DNA of 57,942 nucleotides from Solirubrobacter taibaiensis (GTDB lineage: Bacteria > Actinomycetota > Thermoleophilia > Solirubrobacterales > Solirubrobacteraceae), in assembly GCA_027587225.1 (NCBI GenBank), contig JAPDDQ010000047.1, positions 1 through 57,942 of the forward strand, in the 5' to 3' direction. Both the position numbers and the translations under genes were made by a program. The first letter of the stretch is position 1. Each line of letters opens with the position of its first letter. Shown in pieces: positions 45,151 to 54,088 of this stretch. The notes beneath the pieces were generated by a model. That model saw only the letters and a program-made list of their open reading frames with translations, ran no database searches and was not told where the DNA came from.

Positions 45151-46577
45151 CAGCGACCTTCTTTCGTGAGGGCCGTCGCGAGCGCGATCAGCAGTGCTTC
45201 CCCACCGGGACCTGCCACCAGCTGCAGGCCGACCGGCAACCCATCGGTGGGGCACGGCACGGAGATCGCCGGGAACCCGACGAAGCTCCAGAGGATCGCG
45301 TTGCGCGACAGGATCGTGAGGTACTCATCCGCCCGTTCCACCAACGGCGCCAGGACGGGCGACGTCGGCATGGCGAGCACGTGGTGCTCGCGGAACACCG
45401 CGAGCATCTCCTCCCTCAGCACGGCGCGGTAGCGCTGCGCGTCGATGTAGTCCGTGGCCGGAACGCTGTCTGCGGCGTCCAGCTGGTCACGGACTTCCGC
45501 CCAGTACAGCGAGCGGTCCAACCCGGCGGCGCGGTGGAACGTGGCCGCCTCGCAGCGCGAGACGAGCAGGCCCATCGCGTTGGCGCCGCCGAAGTCGGCG
45601 GCGGTGGGACGATCGGTCTCGCGGACCGCCGCCACGAGCCCGTTCAGTTTCTCGATCTGGCGCGCCACCGCCGCTTCCACGACGGTCTCGGCGCCTTCCC
45701 AGACAGCGGTCGCGAGGCCCACCCGCAGGTGGTCGACGCGGCCGCCGGCGGCGGGAGCGATGGACGTCGCCTCCGGTCGCAGCGCATCCATGGCCAGTGC
45801 GGCGTCCTCGGCCGTGCCGGCCATCACGGCGACGTGATCCATCGTCCACGACAGTGGGACGACGCCCGCGGTGGGCACGGTGCCGTAGGTCGGCTTCAGG
45901 CCCACCACGCCGCACAGCGCAGCAGGGACGCGGATCGAAGCGCGCGTGTCGGTGCCGAGCGACGCGAGGCCCATGCCCGTGGCCACCGCGATCGCCGAGC
46001 CGCCGCTCGATCCGCCCGGGATGCGCGTGCGGTCGTGGGGGTTGCGCGCCTGCGGCGAGGTGACGCCCAGCGCGAACTCGTGCGTGCTCGTCTTGCCCAG
46101 GATCACGGCGCCGGCGGCGCGCCACAGGTCGACCGCCGCGGCGTCGACCGGCGGGGTCTGGTTGAACGCGTCCGAGCCGCAGTGCGTCGGCATCCCGGCG
46201 ACGTGGATCACGTCCTTGACCGACACCGGCACGCCGTGCAGCGGCCCGCGCGTGCGGCCGGCGCGCAGCTCGGCGTCGCGGGCGCGCGCCTCGCTCAGCG
46301 CCGCTTCGGCGGCGACGTGCACGAACGCCGTCCACTCGTCCTCGGCGATGCGCGCCAGCGCCGCCTCGGTGAGCTCGACGCTCGTGATGTCGCCCGCGTC
46401 CAGCGCGGCCGCCGCCTCGGCGATCTGGCCGGAGCGCGGCAGTCCGCCGAGCGCGGGCAGGGGCGCCACCGGCGGTCCGAAGACGTCGTACGCCGGCCGC
46501 TTCTCCGGCGGGTCGATGACCTGCGCGGTCAGCCGCTCGCGGGCGGCCGCGAAGGCGTTGGTGGCCACTGAGCTCAC
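45150..46577 (-). CDS. Amidase-signature hydrolase
   Basis: 475 aa. The amidase-signature triad is Lys121 (GVPVSVKDV), the Ser190/Ser191 pair (GGSSGGSAIAV) and nucleophile Ser214 in GTDTRASIRVPAA. Most relatives read GTDTGGSIR; Arg-Ala here is a departure close to the nucleophile that some amidases share. Family members include GatA, allophanate hydrolase and 1-carboxybiuret hydrolase. With a biuret-hydrolase-like neighbour it probably cleaves a ureide or carboxyamide intermediate. GTG start overlaps the regulator's stop (GTGA). C-terminus has no allophanate-hydrolase extra domain. Confidence 0.88.
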   Translation of the reverse strand: MSSVATNAFAAARERLTAQVIDPPEKRPAYDVFGPPVAPLPALGGLPRSGQIAEAAAALDAGDITSVELTEAALARIAEDEWTAFVHVAAEAALSEARARDAELRAGRTRGPLHGVPVSVKDVIHVAGMPTHCGSDAFNQTPPVDAAAVDLWRAAGAVILGKTSTHEFALGVTSPQARNPHDRTRIPGGSSGGSAIAVATGMGLASLGTDTRASIRVPAALCGVVGLKPTYGTVPTAGVVPLSWTMDHVAVMAGTAEDAALAMDALRPEATSIAPAAGGRVDHLRVGLATAVWEGAETVVEAAVARQIEKLNGLVAAVRETDRPTAADFGGANAMGLLVSRCEAATFHRAAGLDRSLYWAEVRDQLDAADSVPATDYIDAQRYRAVLREEMLAVFREHHVLAMPTSPVLAPLVERADEYLTILSRNAILWSFVGFPAISVPCPTDGLPVGLQLVAGPGGEALLIALATALTKEGR

Positions 46578-47221
46578 GGTCGTTCCTCCTCGAACATGCG
46601 CGCGAGGAGTTCCCCCACCCGGCGCTCCACCACTTCCGCTGACCGTTCGATGTGCACGCGCATGAGCGCCGCCGCCGCGTCCTGCTTGCCCGCCCGGAGC
46701 GCCTCGAGGATCTCGAGGTGCTCCTCGATCGTCGTCTCGATCCGGTCCACGGTCGTGAAGTCGTGGATGCGGATCACGCGGATGCGCTCGTTGATGTCGT
46801 GCAGGTAGCGCTCGGTCGCGGCGTTGCCCGACGCGTGCGCGAGCGCCTCGTGGAACGCCTCGTCAGCGTGCACGAAGTCCGGTGTCTCGTCGCGCTCGGA
46901 GCGCAGCTCCAGCCACTCCTCGTGCAGCGGCTCGAGCTTCTCGGGATCGGCGGTGCGTACCGCGAGGTCCTCGAGCACCGTGCGCACGGCGTACAGCTCA
47001 CGCATCGCGGACACGCGCGGCGCGTTCGGCCGCACGCCGCCGGCGCGGTCCCGCTGGACGTGGCCGTCGCCTTCTAGCCGGCGCAACGCCTCGCGCACCG
47101 GCGTGCGGCTCGTGTTGAAGCGCTCGGCGAGCTGTTCCTCGACGAGCCGTTGCCCGTACGGGAACGTCCCGGCGAGGAGCGCGGCGCGGAGCGCGCTGTG
47201 GACGTCGTCAGCGCGCGTCAA
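46574..47221 (-). CDS. GntR-family transcriptional regulator, FCD type
   Basis: 215 aa. N-terminal winged helix (residues about 5-70) with RLVEEQLAERFNTSRTPVREALRRLEGDGHVQ, and an FCD ligand-binding domain with likely metal His/Asp residues (DEAFHEALAHASGN; EEHLEILEAL; RVHIERS). Such regulators usually repress a catabolic operon until the substrate or an intermediate binds. The TTG start lies inside the end of the DUF1116 gene (14-base overlap), so the regulator is the second gene of the operon it probably controls. A candidate operator lies in 48408-48485. Confidence 0.92.
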   Translation of the reverse strand: MTRADDVHSALRAALLAGTFPYGQRLVEEQLAERFNTSRTPVREALRRLEGDGHVQRDRAGGVRPNAPRVSAMRELYAVRTVLEDLAVRTADPEKLEPLHEEWLELRSERDETPDFVHADEAFHEALAHASGNAATERYLHDINERIRVIRIHDFTTVDRIETTIEEHLEILEALRAGKQDAAAALMRVHIERSAEVVERRVGELLARMFEEERP

Positions 47222-48407
47222 GAGCCTGCACGGCGAGGTCGAAGGCCTGCAGCGGCGGGTGCGTGATGCCGCCGCCGATCTGCCCGACGCCGGGCCGCTT
47301 GTGCGCGATCCCGGTGTGGACGGGCGGGGAGATCCGGGTCGCGGCGACCTTGCGGGCGTCGATGCCGAGGATCGCCGCGCGGCCGTCCGGGAACTTGATG
47401 TCGGGGGACTCGCCGGCCGCGATCGCCCGCAACTCGGTGTCGATCTCGTCGATCACGGCCGGGTCGAGACCCACCGAGGGCGCTGAGATCGGCGAAGCGG
47501 CGACGGCCAGAGCGCCCAACCCGTACGTCTCGACGATCGCCGAGTCGCCCAGGTCCGGGTTCATGTCGGCGGGCGTGTAGCCGTCGAACAGCTTCGCCGG
47601 GTCGGGCAGCGCGGCCGGGCCGACGAACCACTGGTCGCCGAGGCCCGAGACGCGGATGCCGACCTCGACGCCATTGCGGGCGATCGCGGTGAGGACCGGC
47701 GAACCCGGCACGTCCGCCGCGCAGTCGAGCGCGAGCTTGGAGAACACCATCGCCAGGTTCAGGAAGAACTGGCCGTTGCCGGCGATGAACGTGCGCACCT
47801 CGGGATGCTCGATGCCGAGCCGGCCCAGCGTCATCGCCGTGCCCTGCTCGGTGCGGTGGTGCGCCTCGTCGCCGAGGGCGATCGAGCGCACGTGGAGGTC
47901 GAAGAGATCCAGCGGAGCGGCGGCGAGCGCCTTGCGCAGCTCCGGCGCGAGCACGTCCTTCATCCAAATCAGGCGCTCGAGCACCTCGGGGCCGTCGGCG
48001 CCGTAGCGCAGCACTGCGCCCGAGCCCTCGTTCAGGGGCGCCCACGCGACCTTGCCGGTGGCCTCGTCGCGCGCCACCCACACCGGCATGCTCGGGTTCA
48101 CGACGCCGGCCATCGGCCCGACGCCACCCGCGTCGTGGTTGGTGATCAGCGGGATCTCGCCGTCCTCGACGAGCTTGAGCGCCTCCGCGGGCGACTCGGC
48201 GACGCCTTCCAGCCACAGGGCACTGCCGAGCGCGGCGCGCATCGGGGCGCACATCCGCTCGGGTTCGATCGGCGGGCCGGCGTGCGTGACGCCGCCGGCG
48301 GCGTGGTGGGCGGAGATCTCCGAAGCCGGTACGACGTCTACGACCATCGGCCGCGCAGCGGCCAGTCGAGCCACCGCATCCGACTCTGTATGCAGCGCTG
48401 CGTTCAT
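47208..48407 (-). CDS. DUF1116 protein, related to oxamate carbamoyltransferase subunit AllG
   Basis: 399 aa. Family phrases: ARLAAARPMVVDVVPASE, HAGPPIEPERMCAPMRAA, NHDAGGVGPMAGVVNPSMPVWVA, LNEGSGAVLRYGA, FIAGNGQFFLNLAMVFSKLALD, VTAIARNG-like (LTAIARNGVEVGIRVSGLGD), NPDLGDSAIVETYGLG, GIDARKVAATRISPPVHTGI and GVGQIGGGITHPP. In E. coli the DUF1116 subunit AllG works with AllF (FdrA) and AllH; neither is in the window. ATG at 48407 is chosen; the longer frame upstream is not supported and TAGCTT lies eight bases before it. First gene of the five-gene operon. Role here unknown, perhaps a carbamoyl-transfer step. Confidence 0.85.
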   Translation of the reverse strand: MNAALHTESDAVARLAAARPMVVDVVPASEISAHHAAGGVTHAGPPIEPERMCAPMRAALGSALWLEGVAESPAEALKLVEDGEIPLITNHDAGGVGPMAGVVNPSMPVWVARDEATGKVAWAPLNEGSGAVLRYGADGPEVLERLIWMKDVLAPELRKALAAAPLDLFDLHVRSIALGDEAHHRTEQGTAMTLGRLGIEHPEVRTFIAGNGQFFLNLAMVFSKLALDCAADVPGSPVLTAIARNGVEVGIRVSGLGDQWFVGPAALPDPAKLFDGYTPADMNPDLGDSAIVETYGLGALAVAASPISAPSVGLDPAVIDEIDTELRAIAAGESPDIKFPDGRAAILGIDARKVAATRISPPVHTGIAHKRPGVGQIGGGITHPPLQAFDLAVQALDAR

Positions 48408-48485
48408 GGGCCGCGAAGCTACGGGGACCGCGCGGCCACGGAAACGGACCAACGGTCACAAGCGGTCCCGGGAGGGGTGGACCGT
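48408..48485. promoter_or_regulatory. Divergent promoter region between DUF1116 operon and gltB
   Basis: 78 bases. Minus strand: TAGCTT (complement of 48416-48421) eight bases before the DUF1116 ATG. Plus strand: GGGAGG at about 48470-48476, a good ribosome site for the GTG at 48486. Between them GACC-AAC-GGTC (48447-48457) forms a short inverted repeat, and GGACC with GGTCC 13 bases later forms a second; either could be a GntR operator. Confidence 0.4.
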
Positions 48486-51400
48486 GTGTCCGATGAGCGG
48501 GGTGATGCACGCCCGTACGCTCAGTCAGTGGGCCTCTACGACCCTGCGTACGAGCACGACGGCTGCGGCGTCGCCTGTCTGGCGCGCCTGGACGGCCGGC
48601 CCGCGCACGAGACGATCTCGCGTGCGATCGACACGCTGGACAACCTGGAGCACCGTGGCGCCGAGGGCGCCGACGCCGAGACCGGCGACGGCGCGGGCAT
48701 CCTGACCCAGATCCCTGACGCGTTCCTGCGTGCGGAGGTCGAGTTCGCCCTGCCGGCGGCCGGGCGCTACGCGGTCGCGGTGTGCATGCTCCCGCGCGAG
48801 AACGACCGGCGCGAGGCGGCCGAGACCGTGATCGAGCGGCTGGTCGAGGACGGTGGACAGCGCGTCCTGGGCTGGCGTGACGTGCCCGTGGACGAAAACG
48901 TCCCCGGGTCCGGCGCACGGCCGACGATGCCGGTCATCCGCCAGCTCTTCATCGGCCACGGCGAGGGCGACTTCGAGCGCCGCCTGTACGGCATCCGGCG
49001 CCGCGCCGAGCGCGGGCTGGGCGACGCGGTCTACTTCTGCAGCTTCAGCTCACGCACGATGGTGCTCAAGGGCATGCTGGGCGCGCCGCAGCTCCCGCGC
49101 TTCTACAAGGACCTGTGCGACCCGCGGTTCGCCTCTGCGCTCGCGATCGTCCACTCGCGCTTCTCGACCAACACGTTCCCGAGCTGGTCGCTCGCGCATC
49201 CGTTCCGCTTCGTCGCCCACAACGGCGAGATCAACACGCTGCGCGGGAACGTGAACTGGATGCGGGCGCGCGAGCACGCGCTGGGCGAGTTCGCCGAGGT
49301 GCGGCCCGTGATCCCGAACGGCGCGTCGGACTCCGCCAGCTTCGACTCCGTGCTCGAGTTGCTGGTGCTCGCGGGCCGGCCGCTCGCGCACGCGGTGATG
49401 ATGATGGTGCCGGAGGCGTGGGAGGGCCGCGACGACCTGCCGGAGTCGCTGCGCGGCTTCTACGCCTACCACGAGAAGATCATGGAGCCGTGGGACGGCC
49501 CGGCGTCGATCACGTTCTCCGACGGGCGGATCCTGGGCGCGAAGCTGGACCGCAACGGGCTCCGTCCCGGTCGCTGGCTCCAGACCGATGACGGCTGGGT
49601 GGTGCTGGCGAGCGAGACGGGCGCGATGCCGGTCGATCCCGCGCGGGTGATCAAGCGCGGACGGCTGAAGCCCGGCGCGCTGTGGATCGTCGACCTCGAT
49701 CGCGGTCAGGTGTTCGCCGACCGCGAGGTGGAGTGCGAGATCGCGTCGCGCCGGCCGTACGGGCAGTGGGCGAGCGAGGCGACGATCCGGCTCGAGGACG
49801 TCGCGCTGAGCGCCACGCTCCCGGAGCCGCCGATGCACACGGCGCCGATGTTCGGGTTCACGCGCGAGGACCTCGACGTGCTGATCGGCCCGATGGTCCA
49901 GGCGGGCAAGGAGCCGACGGGCTCGATGGGCGCCGACTCGGCGCTGGCGGCACTCAGCGACCAGGCGCCCGCGCTGTTCAGCTACTTCAAGCAGCGCTTC
50001 GCGCAGGTCACCAACCCGGCGATCGACTCGCTGCGCGAGGACCTGGTGATGAGCCTGACGACGTGGCTCGGCCGCGGGCCGGAGCTGCTGGCCGACGCGG
50101 CGCCGACCACGCGCCGGCTGCGCCTGCCGACGCCGATCCTCACCGCCGAGGACCTGGACCGTGTGTGTTCTTCGCCGCTGCCGTGGGCGCCGATCGACGC
50201 CACGTGGCCGATCTCGCTCGGCGAAGCCGGGTTGGAGGCGGCGGTCGAGCGGCTGGTCGCCGCCGCGGTCAAGGCCGTCTCCGGCGGCGCGGAGATCCTC
50301 GTCATCGGCGATCGCAACGTCGGACCCAAGCGCGCGCCCGTGCCCGCGCTGCTGGCGACCGCGGCCGTGCACCACGAGCTGGTCCGGGCCGGTCTGCGGA
50401 CGCGGACGTCGCTGGTGATCGACTCGGGCGAGCCGCGCGAGGTGCATCACTTCGCGTGTCTGGTGGGCTACGGCGCCGACGCCGTGCACGGCTGGCTCGC
50501 GGGCGACGGGATCGTCCCCGGACTCGGGCCGGGGCTGCTGAAGACGATGTCGAAGATGGGCGTCTCGACCGTCTCGGCCTACCGCGGCGCGCAGGTGTTC
50601 GAGGCGATCGGGCTCGCGCCGGAGCTGATCGACCGCTACTTCACGGGCACGCCTTCGAAGGTCGGCGGCATCGGGCTGCGCGGGCTCGCGCGCGAGGTCC
50701 TGATGCGCCACGGGCGCTCCTATCTGCCGGTCGGCGGGATCTACCGCTGGCGCCGCGGCGGCGAGCGGCACTCGTGGAACCCCGACACCGTCCCGGCGCT
50801 TCAGCGCGGCGAGTGGCGGCCGTACGTCGAGGCGGCCGACGAAGCGGCGCGCTACGGCTCCCTGCGCGGGCAGCTCGCCTTCCGGGAGACGGACGGCATC
50901 GACCTGGACAACGTCGAGCCGGTGACGGAGATCATGAAGCGGTTCGTCACCGGCGCGATGTCGCTCGGCTCGATCTCCCCCGAGGCGCACGAGGCGCTCG
51001 CGGTGGCCATGAACGAGATCGGCGGCAAGTCGAACACCGGCGAAGGCGGGGAGGACCCGGCGCGCTTCGCCGACAAGCGGCGCTCCTCGATCAAGCAGGT
51101 CGCGTCTGCCCGGTTCGGCGTGACCATCGACTACCTCGTCAACGCCGACGAGCTGCAGATCAAGGTCGCGCAGGGCGCCAAGCCCGGCGAGGGCGGCCAG
51201 CTCCCGGGCCACAAGGTCGACGCCAACATCGGCAAGCTGCGGTACGCGACGCCCGGCGTGGAGCTCATCTCGCCGCCGCCGCACCACGACATCTACTCGA
51301 TCGAGGATCTCAAGCAGCTCATCCACGACCTGCGCTGCGCGAACCCTTCCGCCCGCATCTCCGTGAAGCTCGCGGCGGAGGCGGGCGTGGGGACGGTCGC

Positions 51401-52703
51401 GGCGGGCGTCGTGAAGGCGCACGCCGACCACATCGTCATCGCCGGCTTCGACGGCGGGACGGGCGCGTCGCCGCAGTCCTCGCTCCAGCACGCGGGCGTG
51501 CCGTGGGAGCTCGGGTTGGCCGAGACGCAGCAGACGCTGGTGCGCAACGGGCTGCGCTCGCGGGTCGTGCTGCAGGCGGACGGCGGGATGCGGACCGGCC
51601 GCGACGTGGTGATCGCGGCGCTGCTTGGCGCCGAGGAGATCGGCGCGTCCACCGCGCCGCTGATCGCGATGGGCTGCATCATGATGCGCGTCTGCCACCT
51701 GAACACGTGCCCGGTGGGGATCGCGACGCAGGACCCGGTGTTGCGCGAGCGGTTCGCCGGCAAGCCCGAGCACGTCATCCGCTTCTTCACGCTGCTGGCC
51801 GAGGACGTGCGCGTGATCATGGCGTCGCTGGGCGTGGCGCGGTTCAAGGACCTCGTCGGGCGCGTGGACCTGCTGCGCGTGGACCGGCTCGATCACTGGA
51901 AGGCGATCGGGCTCGACGTCACGCCGCTGCTCGGCCGCGGCGGGGACGGCGACCGGCGCTCGCGGCCCGTGACCATCGATCTGGAAGCGCCGCTGGACTA
52001 CGAGCTCGTCGAGCAGCTCCCGGTCGTGCGCGGCGAGTATCCGATCACCAATCGCGACCGGACCGTCGGCGGGCTGCTGAGCGGCGAGATCGTGCGGCGC
52101 GGGATCGAGGCCGACGTGCGCGTGACGTTCCGCGGCTCGGCCGGGCAGAGCTTCGGTGCGTGGCTGGCGCCGGGTGTGGACCTGACCGTGATCGGTGACG
52201 TCAACGACTACGCCGGCAAGGGCTTGTCGGGTGGCGTGATCACAGTCCATGGCGTGCATGACGGCGACGTGGTGTGCGGCAACACGACGCTGTACGGGGC
52301 GACGAGTGGCCGCGCGTTCTTCCGCGGGCTGGCCGGTGAGCGCTTCGCCGTGCGCAACTCCGGCGCCGACGCGGTGGTCGAGGGCTGCGGCGACCACGGC
52401 TGCGAGTACATGACCGGCGGGCACGTCGTCGTGCTCGGGCCGACCGGGCGCAACTTCGCGGCGGGCATGAGCGGCGGGATCGCGTACGTGCTCGACCTGG
52501 ACCCGGCGCGCTGCAATCAGACGCTGGTGGGCTTGGAGCCGCTCGACGCCGAGGACGTGCGGATCGTCCACGCGCTGGTGCGCGAGCACCGGGGTCGCAC
52601 CGGCTCGACGGTCCCGGTCGACTTCGAACGGCTCGTCAAGGTCATCCCGCACGAGTACAAGCAGGCGCTGGACCGTCCGGCCGCGCTGGCGGAGGCCGCC
52701 TGA
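48486..52703 (+). CDS. gltB: Glutamate synthase, large (alpha) subunit
   Basis: 1405 aa. The N-terminal type-II glutaminase domain opens with EHDGCGVACLARLDG; Cys27 would become the N-terminal nucleophile after propeptide removal. The central and FMN-binding domains follow (GSLSP-like MSLGSISPEAHEALAVAMN; GGKSNTGEGGEDP; FDGGTGASP) and the [3Fe-4S] cysteines are in CIMMRVCHLNTCPVG. A GXGXG-rich domain ends the chain. It makes glutamate from glutamine and 2-oxoglutarate. Start GTG 48486 is preferred to GTG 48528 because GGGAGG precedes it. Slightly shorter than the usual 1500 aa. Couples to gltD by TGATG. Confidence 0.96.
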   Translation: MSDERGDARPYAQSVGLYDPAYEHDGCGVACLARLDGRPAHETISRAIDTLDNLEHRGAEGADAETGDGAGILTQIPDAFLRAEVEFALPAAGRYAVAVCMLPRENDRREAAETVIERLVEDGGQRVLGWRDVPVDENVPGSGARPTMPVIRQLFIGHGEGDFERRLYGIRRRAERGLGDAVYFCSFSSRTMVLKGMLGAPQLPRFYKDLCDPRFASALAIVHSRFSTNTFPSWSLAHPFRFVAHNGEINTLRGNVNWMRAREHALGEFAEVRPVIPNGASDSASFDSVLELLVLAGRPLAHAVMMMVPEAWEGRDDLPESLRGFYAYHEKIMEPWDGPASITFSDGRILGAKLDRNGLRPGRWLQTDDGWVVLASETGAMPVDPARVIKRGRLKPGALWIVDLDRGQVFADREVECEIASRRPYGQWASEATIRLEDVALSATLPEPPMHTAPMFGFTREDLDVLIGPMVQAGKEPTGSMGADSALAALSDQAPALFSYFKQRFAQVTNPAIDSLREDLVMSLTTWLGRGPELLADAAPTTRRLRLPTPILTAEDLDRVCSSPLPWAPIDATWPISLGEAGLEAAVERLVAAAVKAVSGGAEILVIGDRNVGPKRAPVPALLATAAVHHELVRAGLRTRTSLVIDSGEPREVHHFACLVGYGADAVHGWLAGDGIVPGLGPGLLKTMSKMGVSTVSAYRGAQVFEAIGLAPELIDRYFTGTPSKVGGIGLRGLAREVLMRHGRSYLPVGGIYRWRRGGERHSWNPDTVPALQRGEWRPYVEAADEAARYGSLRGQLAFRETDGIDLDNVEPVTEIMKRFVTGAMSLGSISPEAHEALAVAMNEIGGKSNTGEGGEDPARFADKRRSSIKQVASARFGVTIDYLVNADELQIKVAQGAKPGEGGQLPGHKVDANIGKLRYATPGVELISPPPHHDIYSIEDLKQLIHDLRCANPSARISVKLAAEAGVGTVAAGVVKAHADHIVIAGFDGGTGASPQSSLQHAGVPWELGLAETQQTLVRNGLRSRVVLQADGGMRTGRDVVIAALLGAEEIGASTAPLIAMGCIMMRVCHLNTCPVGIATQDPVLRERFAGKPEHVIRFFTLLAEDVRVIMASLGVARFKDLVGRVDLLRVDRLDHWKAIGLDVTPLLGRGGDGDRRSRPVTIDLEAPLDYELVEQLPVVRGEYPITNRDRTVGGLLSGEIVRRGIEADVRVTFRGSAGQSFGAWLAPGVDLTVIGDVNDYAGKGLSGGVITVHGVHDGDVVCGNTTLYGATSGRAFFRGLAGERFAVRNSGADAVVEGCGDHGCEYMTGGHVVVLGPTGRNFAAGMSGGIAYVLDLDPARCNQTLVGLEPLDAEDVRIVHALVREHRGRTGSTVPVDFERLVKVIPHEYKQALDRPAALAEAA

Positions 52704-54088
52704 TGGCTGATCCGAAGGGGTTCCTCGAGGTTGAGCGGATCGAGCCGCCTGAGCGTGACCCGCGCACGCGGACGAAGGACCACCACGAGATCTTCCTCAC
52801 GCTCGAGCAGGACGCGCTGCGCGAGCAGGGGCGGCGCTGCATGGACTGCGGTGTCCCGTTCTGCCACCAGGGCTGCCCGCTCGGCAACCTCATCCCGGAG
52901 TGGAACGACCTCGTCCGGCGCGGCGAGTGGCGGCTCGCGCTGGACCGGCTCCACGAGACGAACAACTTCCCCGAGTTCACCGGTCTGATCTGCCCGGCGC
53001 CGTGTGAGGCGTCCTGCGTGCTCGCGATCAACGACGACCCGGTGACGATCAAGGGCATCGAGTGGGGGATCATCGAGCGTGGGTTCCGTGAGGGCTGGGT
53101 GGAGCCGAAGACGCCGATCGGGCGCTCCCCGTGGAGCATCGGCGTCGTCGGCTCCGGGCCGGCGGGCCTGGCGGCCGCGGAAGAGCTCAACGCGATGGGC
53201 CACCGCGTCGTCGTCTACGAGCGCGACGAAGGCCCGGGCGGGCTGATCCGGCTCGGCGTGCCCGACTTCAAGCTCGAGAAGTGGATCATCGACCGGCGCG
53301 TGGCGCTCCTGCAGGCAGCCGGGATCGAGTTCTTCTACGGCGTCGACGTCGGCGGCGCACTGGCGGTCGACGAGTTGCGCGCCCGCCACGACGCCGTCGT
53401 GCTGGCCACCGGCTCGCGGATCGAGCGCGGGATCGACCTGCCGGGCAATCAGTTGGACGGCATCCACACCGCGATGTCCTACCTCGTGCAGCGCAACCGC
53501 GACGTCGCCGGGCTGGCGTCGCCGGAGATCACCGCGACGGGCAAGCACGTGGTCGTGATCGGCGGCGGCGACACCGCGGCCGACTGCGTGGCGAGCGCCC
53601 ACCGCGAGGGCGCGGCTTCGGTCACGCAACTCGACATCTACCCGCCGCCCGCGGGCAAGAAGTTCCGCCAGCTCGCGCAGTGGCCGGACTTCCCGAAGCG
53701 CCTGTGGTCGACGTACGCGCTCGATGAAGGTGGCAAGCGCTACTCGTCCTTCAACGCGACCGCGTTCACCGGGAACGGGCACCTGGCCGCCCTGACCGGC
53801 GACCACGTGGGGAGCCCGCCCGACTTCGCTCCGACCGGGGAGACGCTCGAGCTTCCGGCCGACCTCGTGCTGATCGCGATCGGCTTCACCGGCCCGGAGC
53901 GCCCGTTGCTGGAGGCGCTCGGCGTCGAGGGCATCGGCCGCGGGATCGACACCGCCGACTACGCCACCAACGTCGACGGCGTCTTCGCCGCCGGGGACGC
54001 GCGCCGCGGCCAGTCCCTGATCGTCACGGCGATCGCGGAAGGCCGCGGCTGCTCACGCGCCGTCGCGCGCTACTTGAGCTCCAACTAA
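52703..54088 (+). CDS. gltD: Glutamate synthase, small (beta) subunit
   Basis: 461 aa. N-terminal [4Fe-4S]-binding domain with CMDCGVPFCHQGCPLGNLIPEW and ICPAPCEASCVLA, then an FAD-binding Rossmann domain (IGVVGSGPAGLAAAEELNAMG) and an NADPH-binding one (VVIGGGDTAADCVASAHREG). It passes electrons from NADPH to the alpha subunit. Length is normal. The ATG overlaps the gltB stop by one base. The C-terminus is convergent with the hydrolase gene, their stops overlapping by four bases. Confidence 0.97.
   Translation: MADPKGFLEVERIEPPERDPRTRTKDHHEIFLTLEQDALREQGRRCMDCGVPFCHQGCPLGNLIPEWNDLVRRGEWRLALDRLHETNNFPEFTGLICPAPCEASCVLAINDDPVTIKGIEWGIIERGFREGWVEPKTPIGRSPWSIGVVGSGPAGLAAAEELNAMGHRVVVYERDEGPGGLIRLGVPDFKLEKWIIDRRVALLQAAGIEFFYGVDVGGALAVDELRARHDAVVLATGSRIERGIDLPGNQLDGIHTAMSYLVQRNRDVAGLASPEITATGKHVVVIGGGDTAADCVASAHREGAASVTQLDIYPPPAGKKFRQLAQWPDFPKRLWSTYALDEGGKRYSSFNATAFTGNGHLAALTGDHVGSPPDFAPTGETLELPADLVLIAIGFTGPERPLLEALGVEGIGRGIDTADYATNVDGVFAAGDARRGQSLIVTAIAEGRGCSRAVARYLSSN

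Noticed and set aside
47208..48407. Barbiturase/cyanuric acid hydrolase (AtzD-like) as identity of the first gene of the operon
   Set aside because: The neighbouring amidase and BiuH-like genes suggest it, but the conserved phrases (GPPIEPERM, GVGPMAGV, NEGSGAVLRYG, VSGLGD, GVGQIGGGI) are those of DUF1116, not of the ring-opening hydrolases with three repeated Ser/Lys domains.
49050..52652. 1200-codon open frame opposite gltB
   Set aside because: Same reason: composition is a shadow of the coding strand and no domain is visible.
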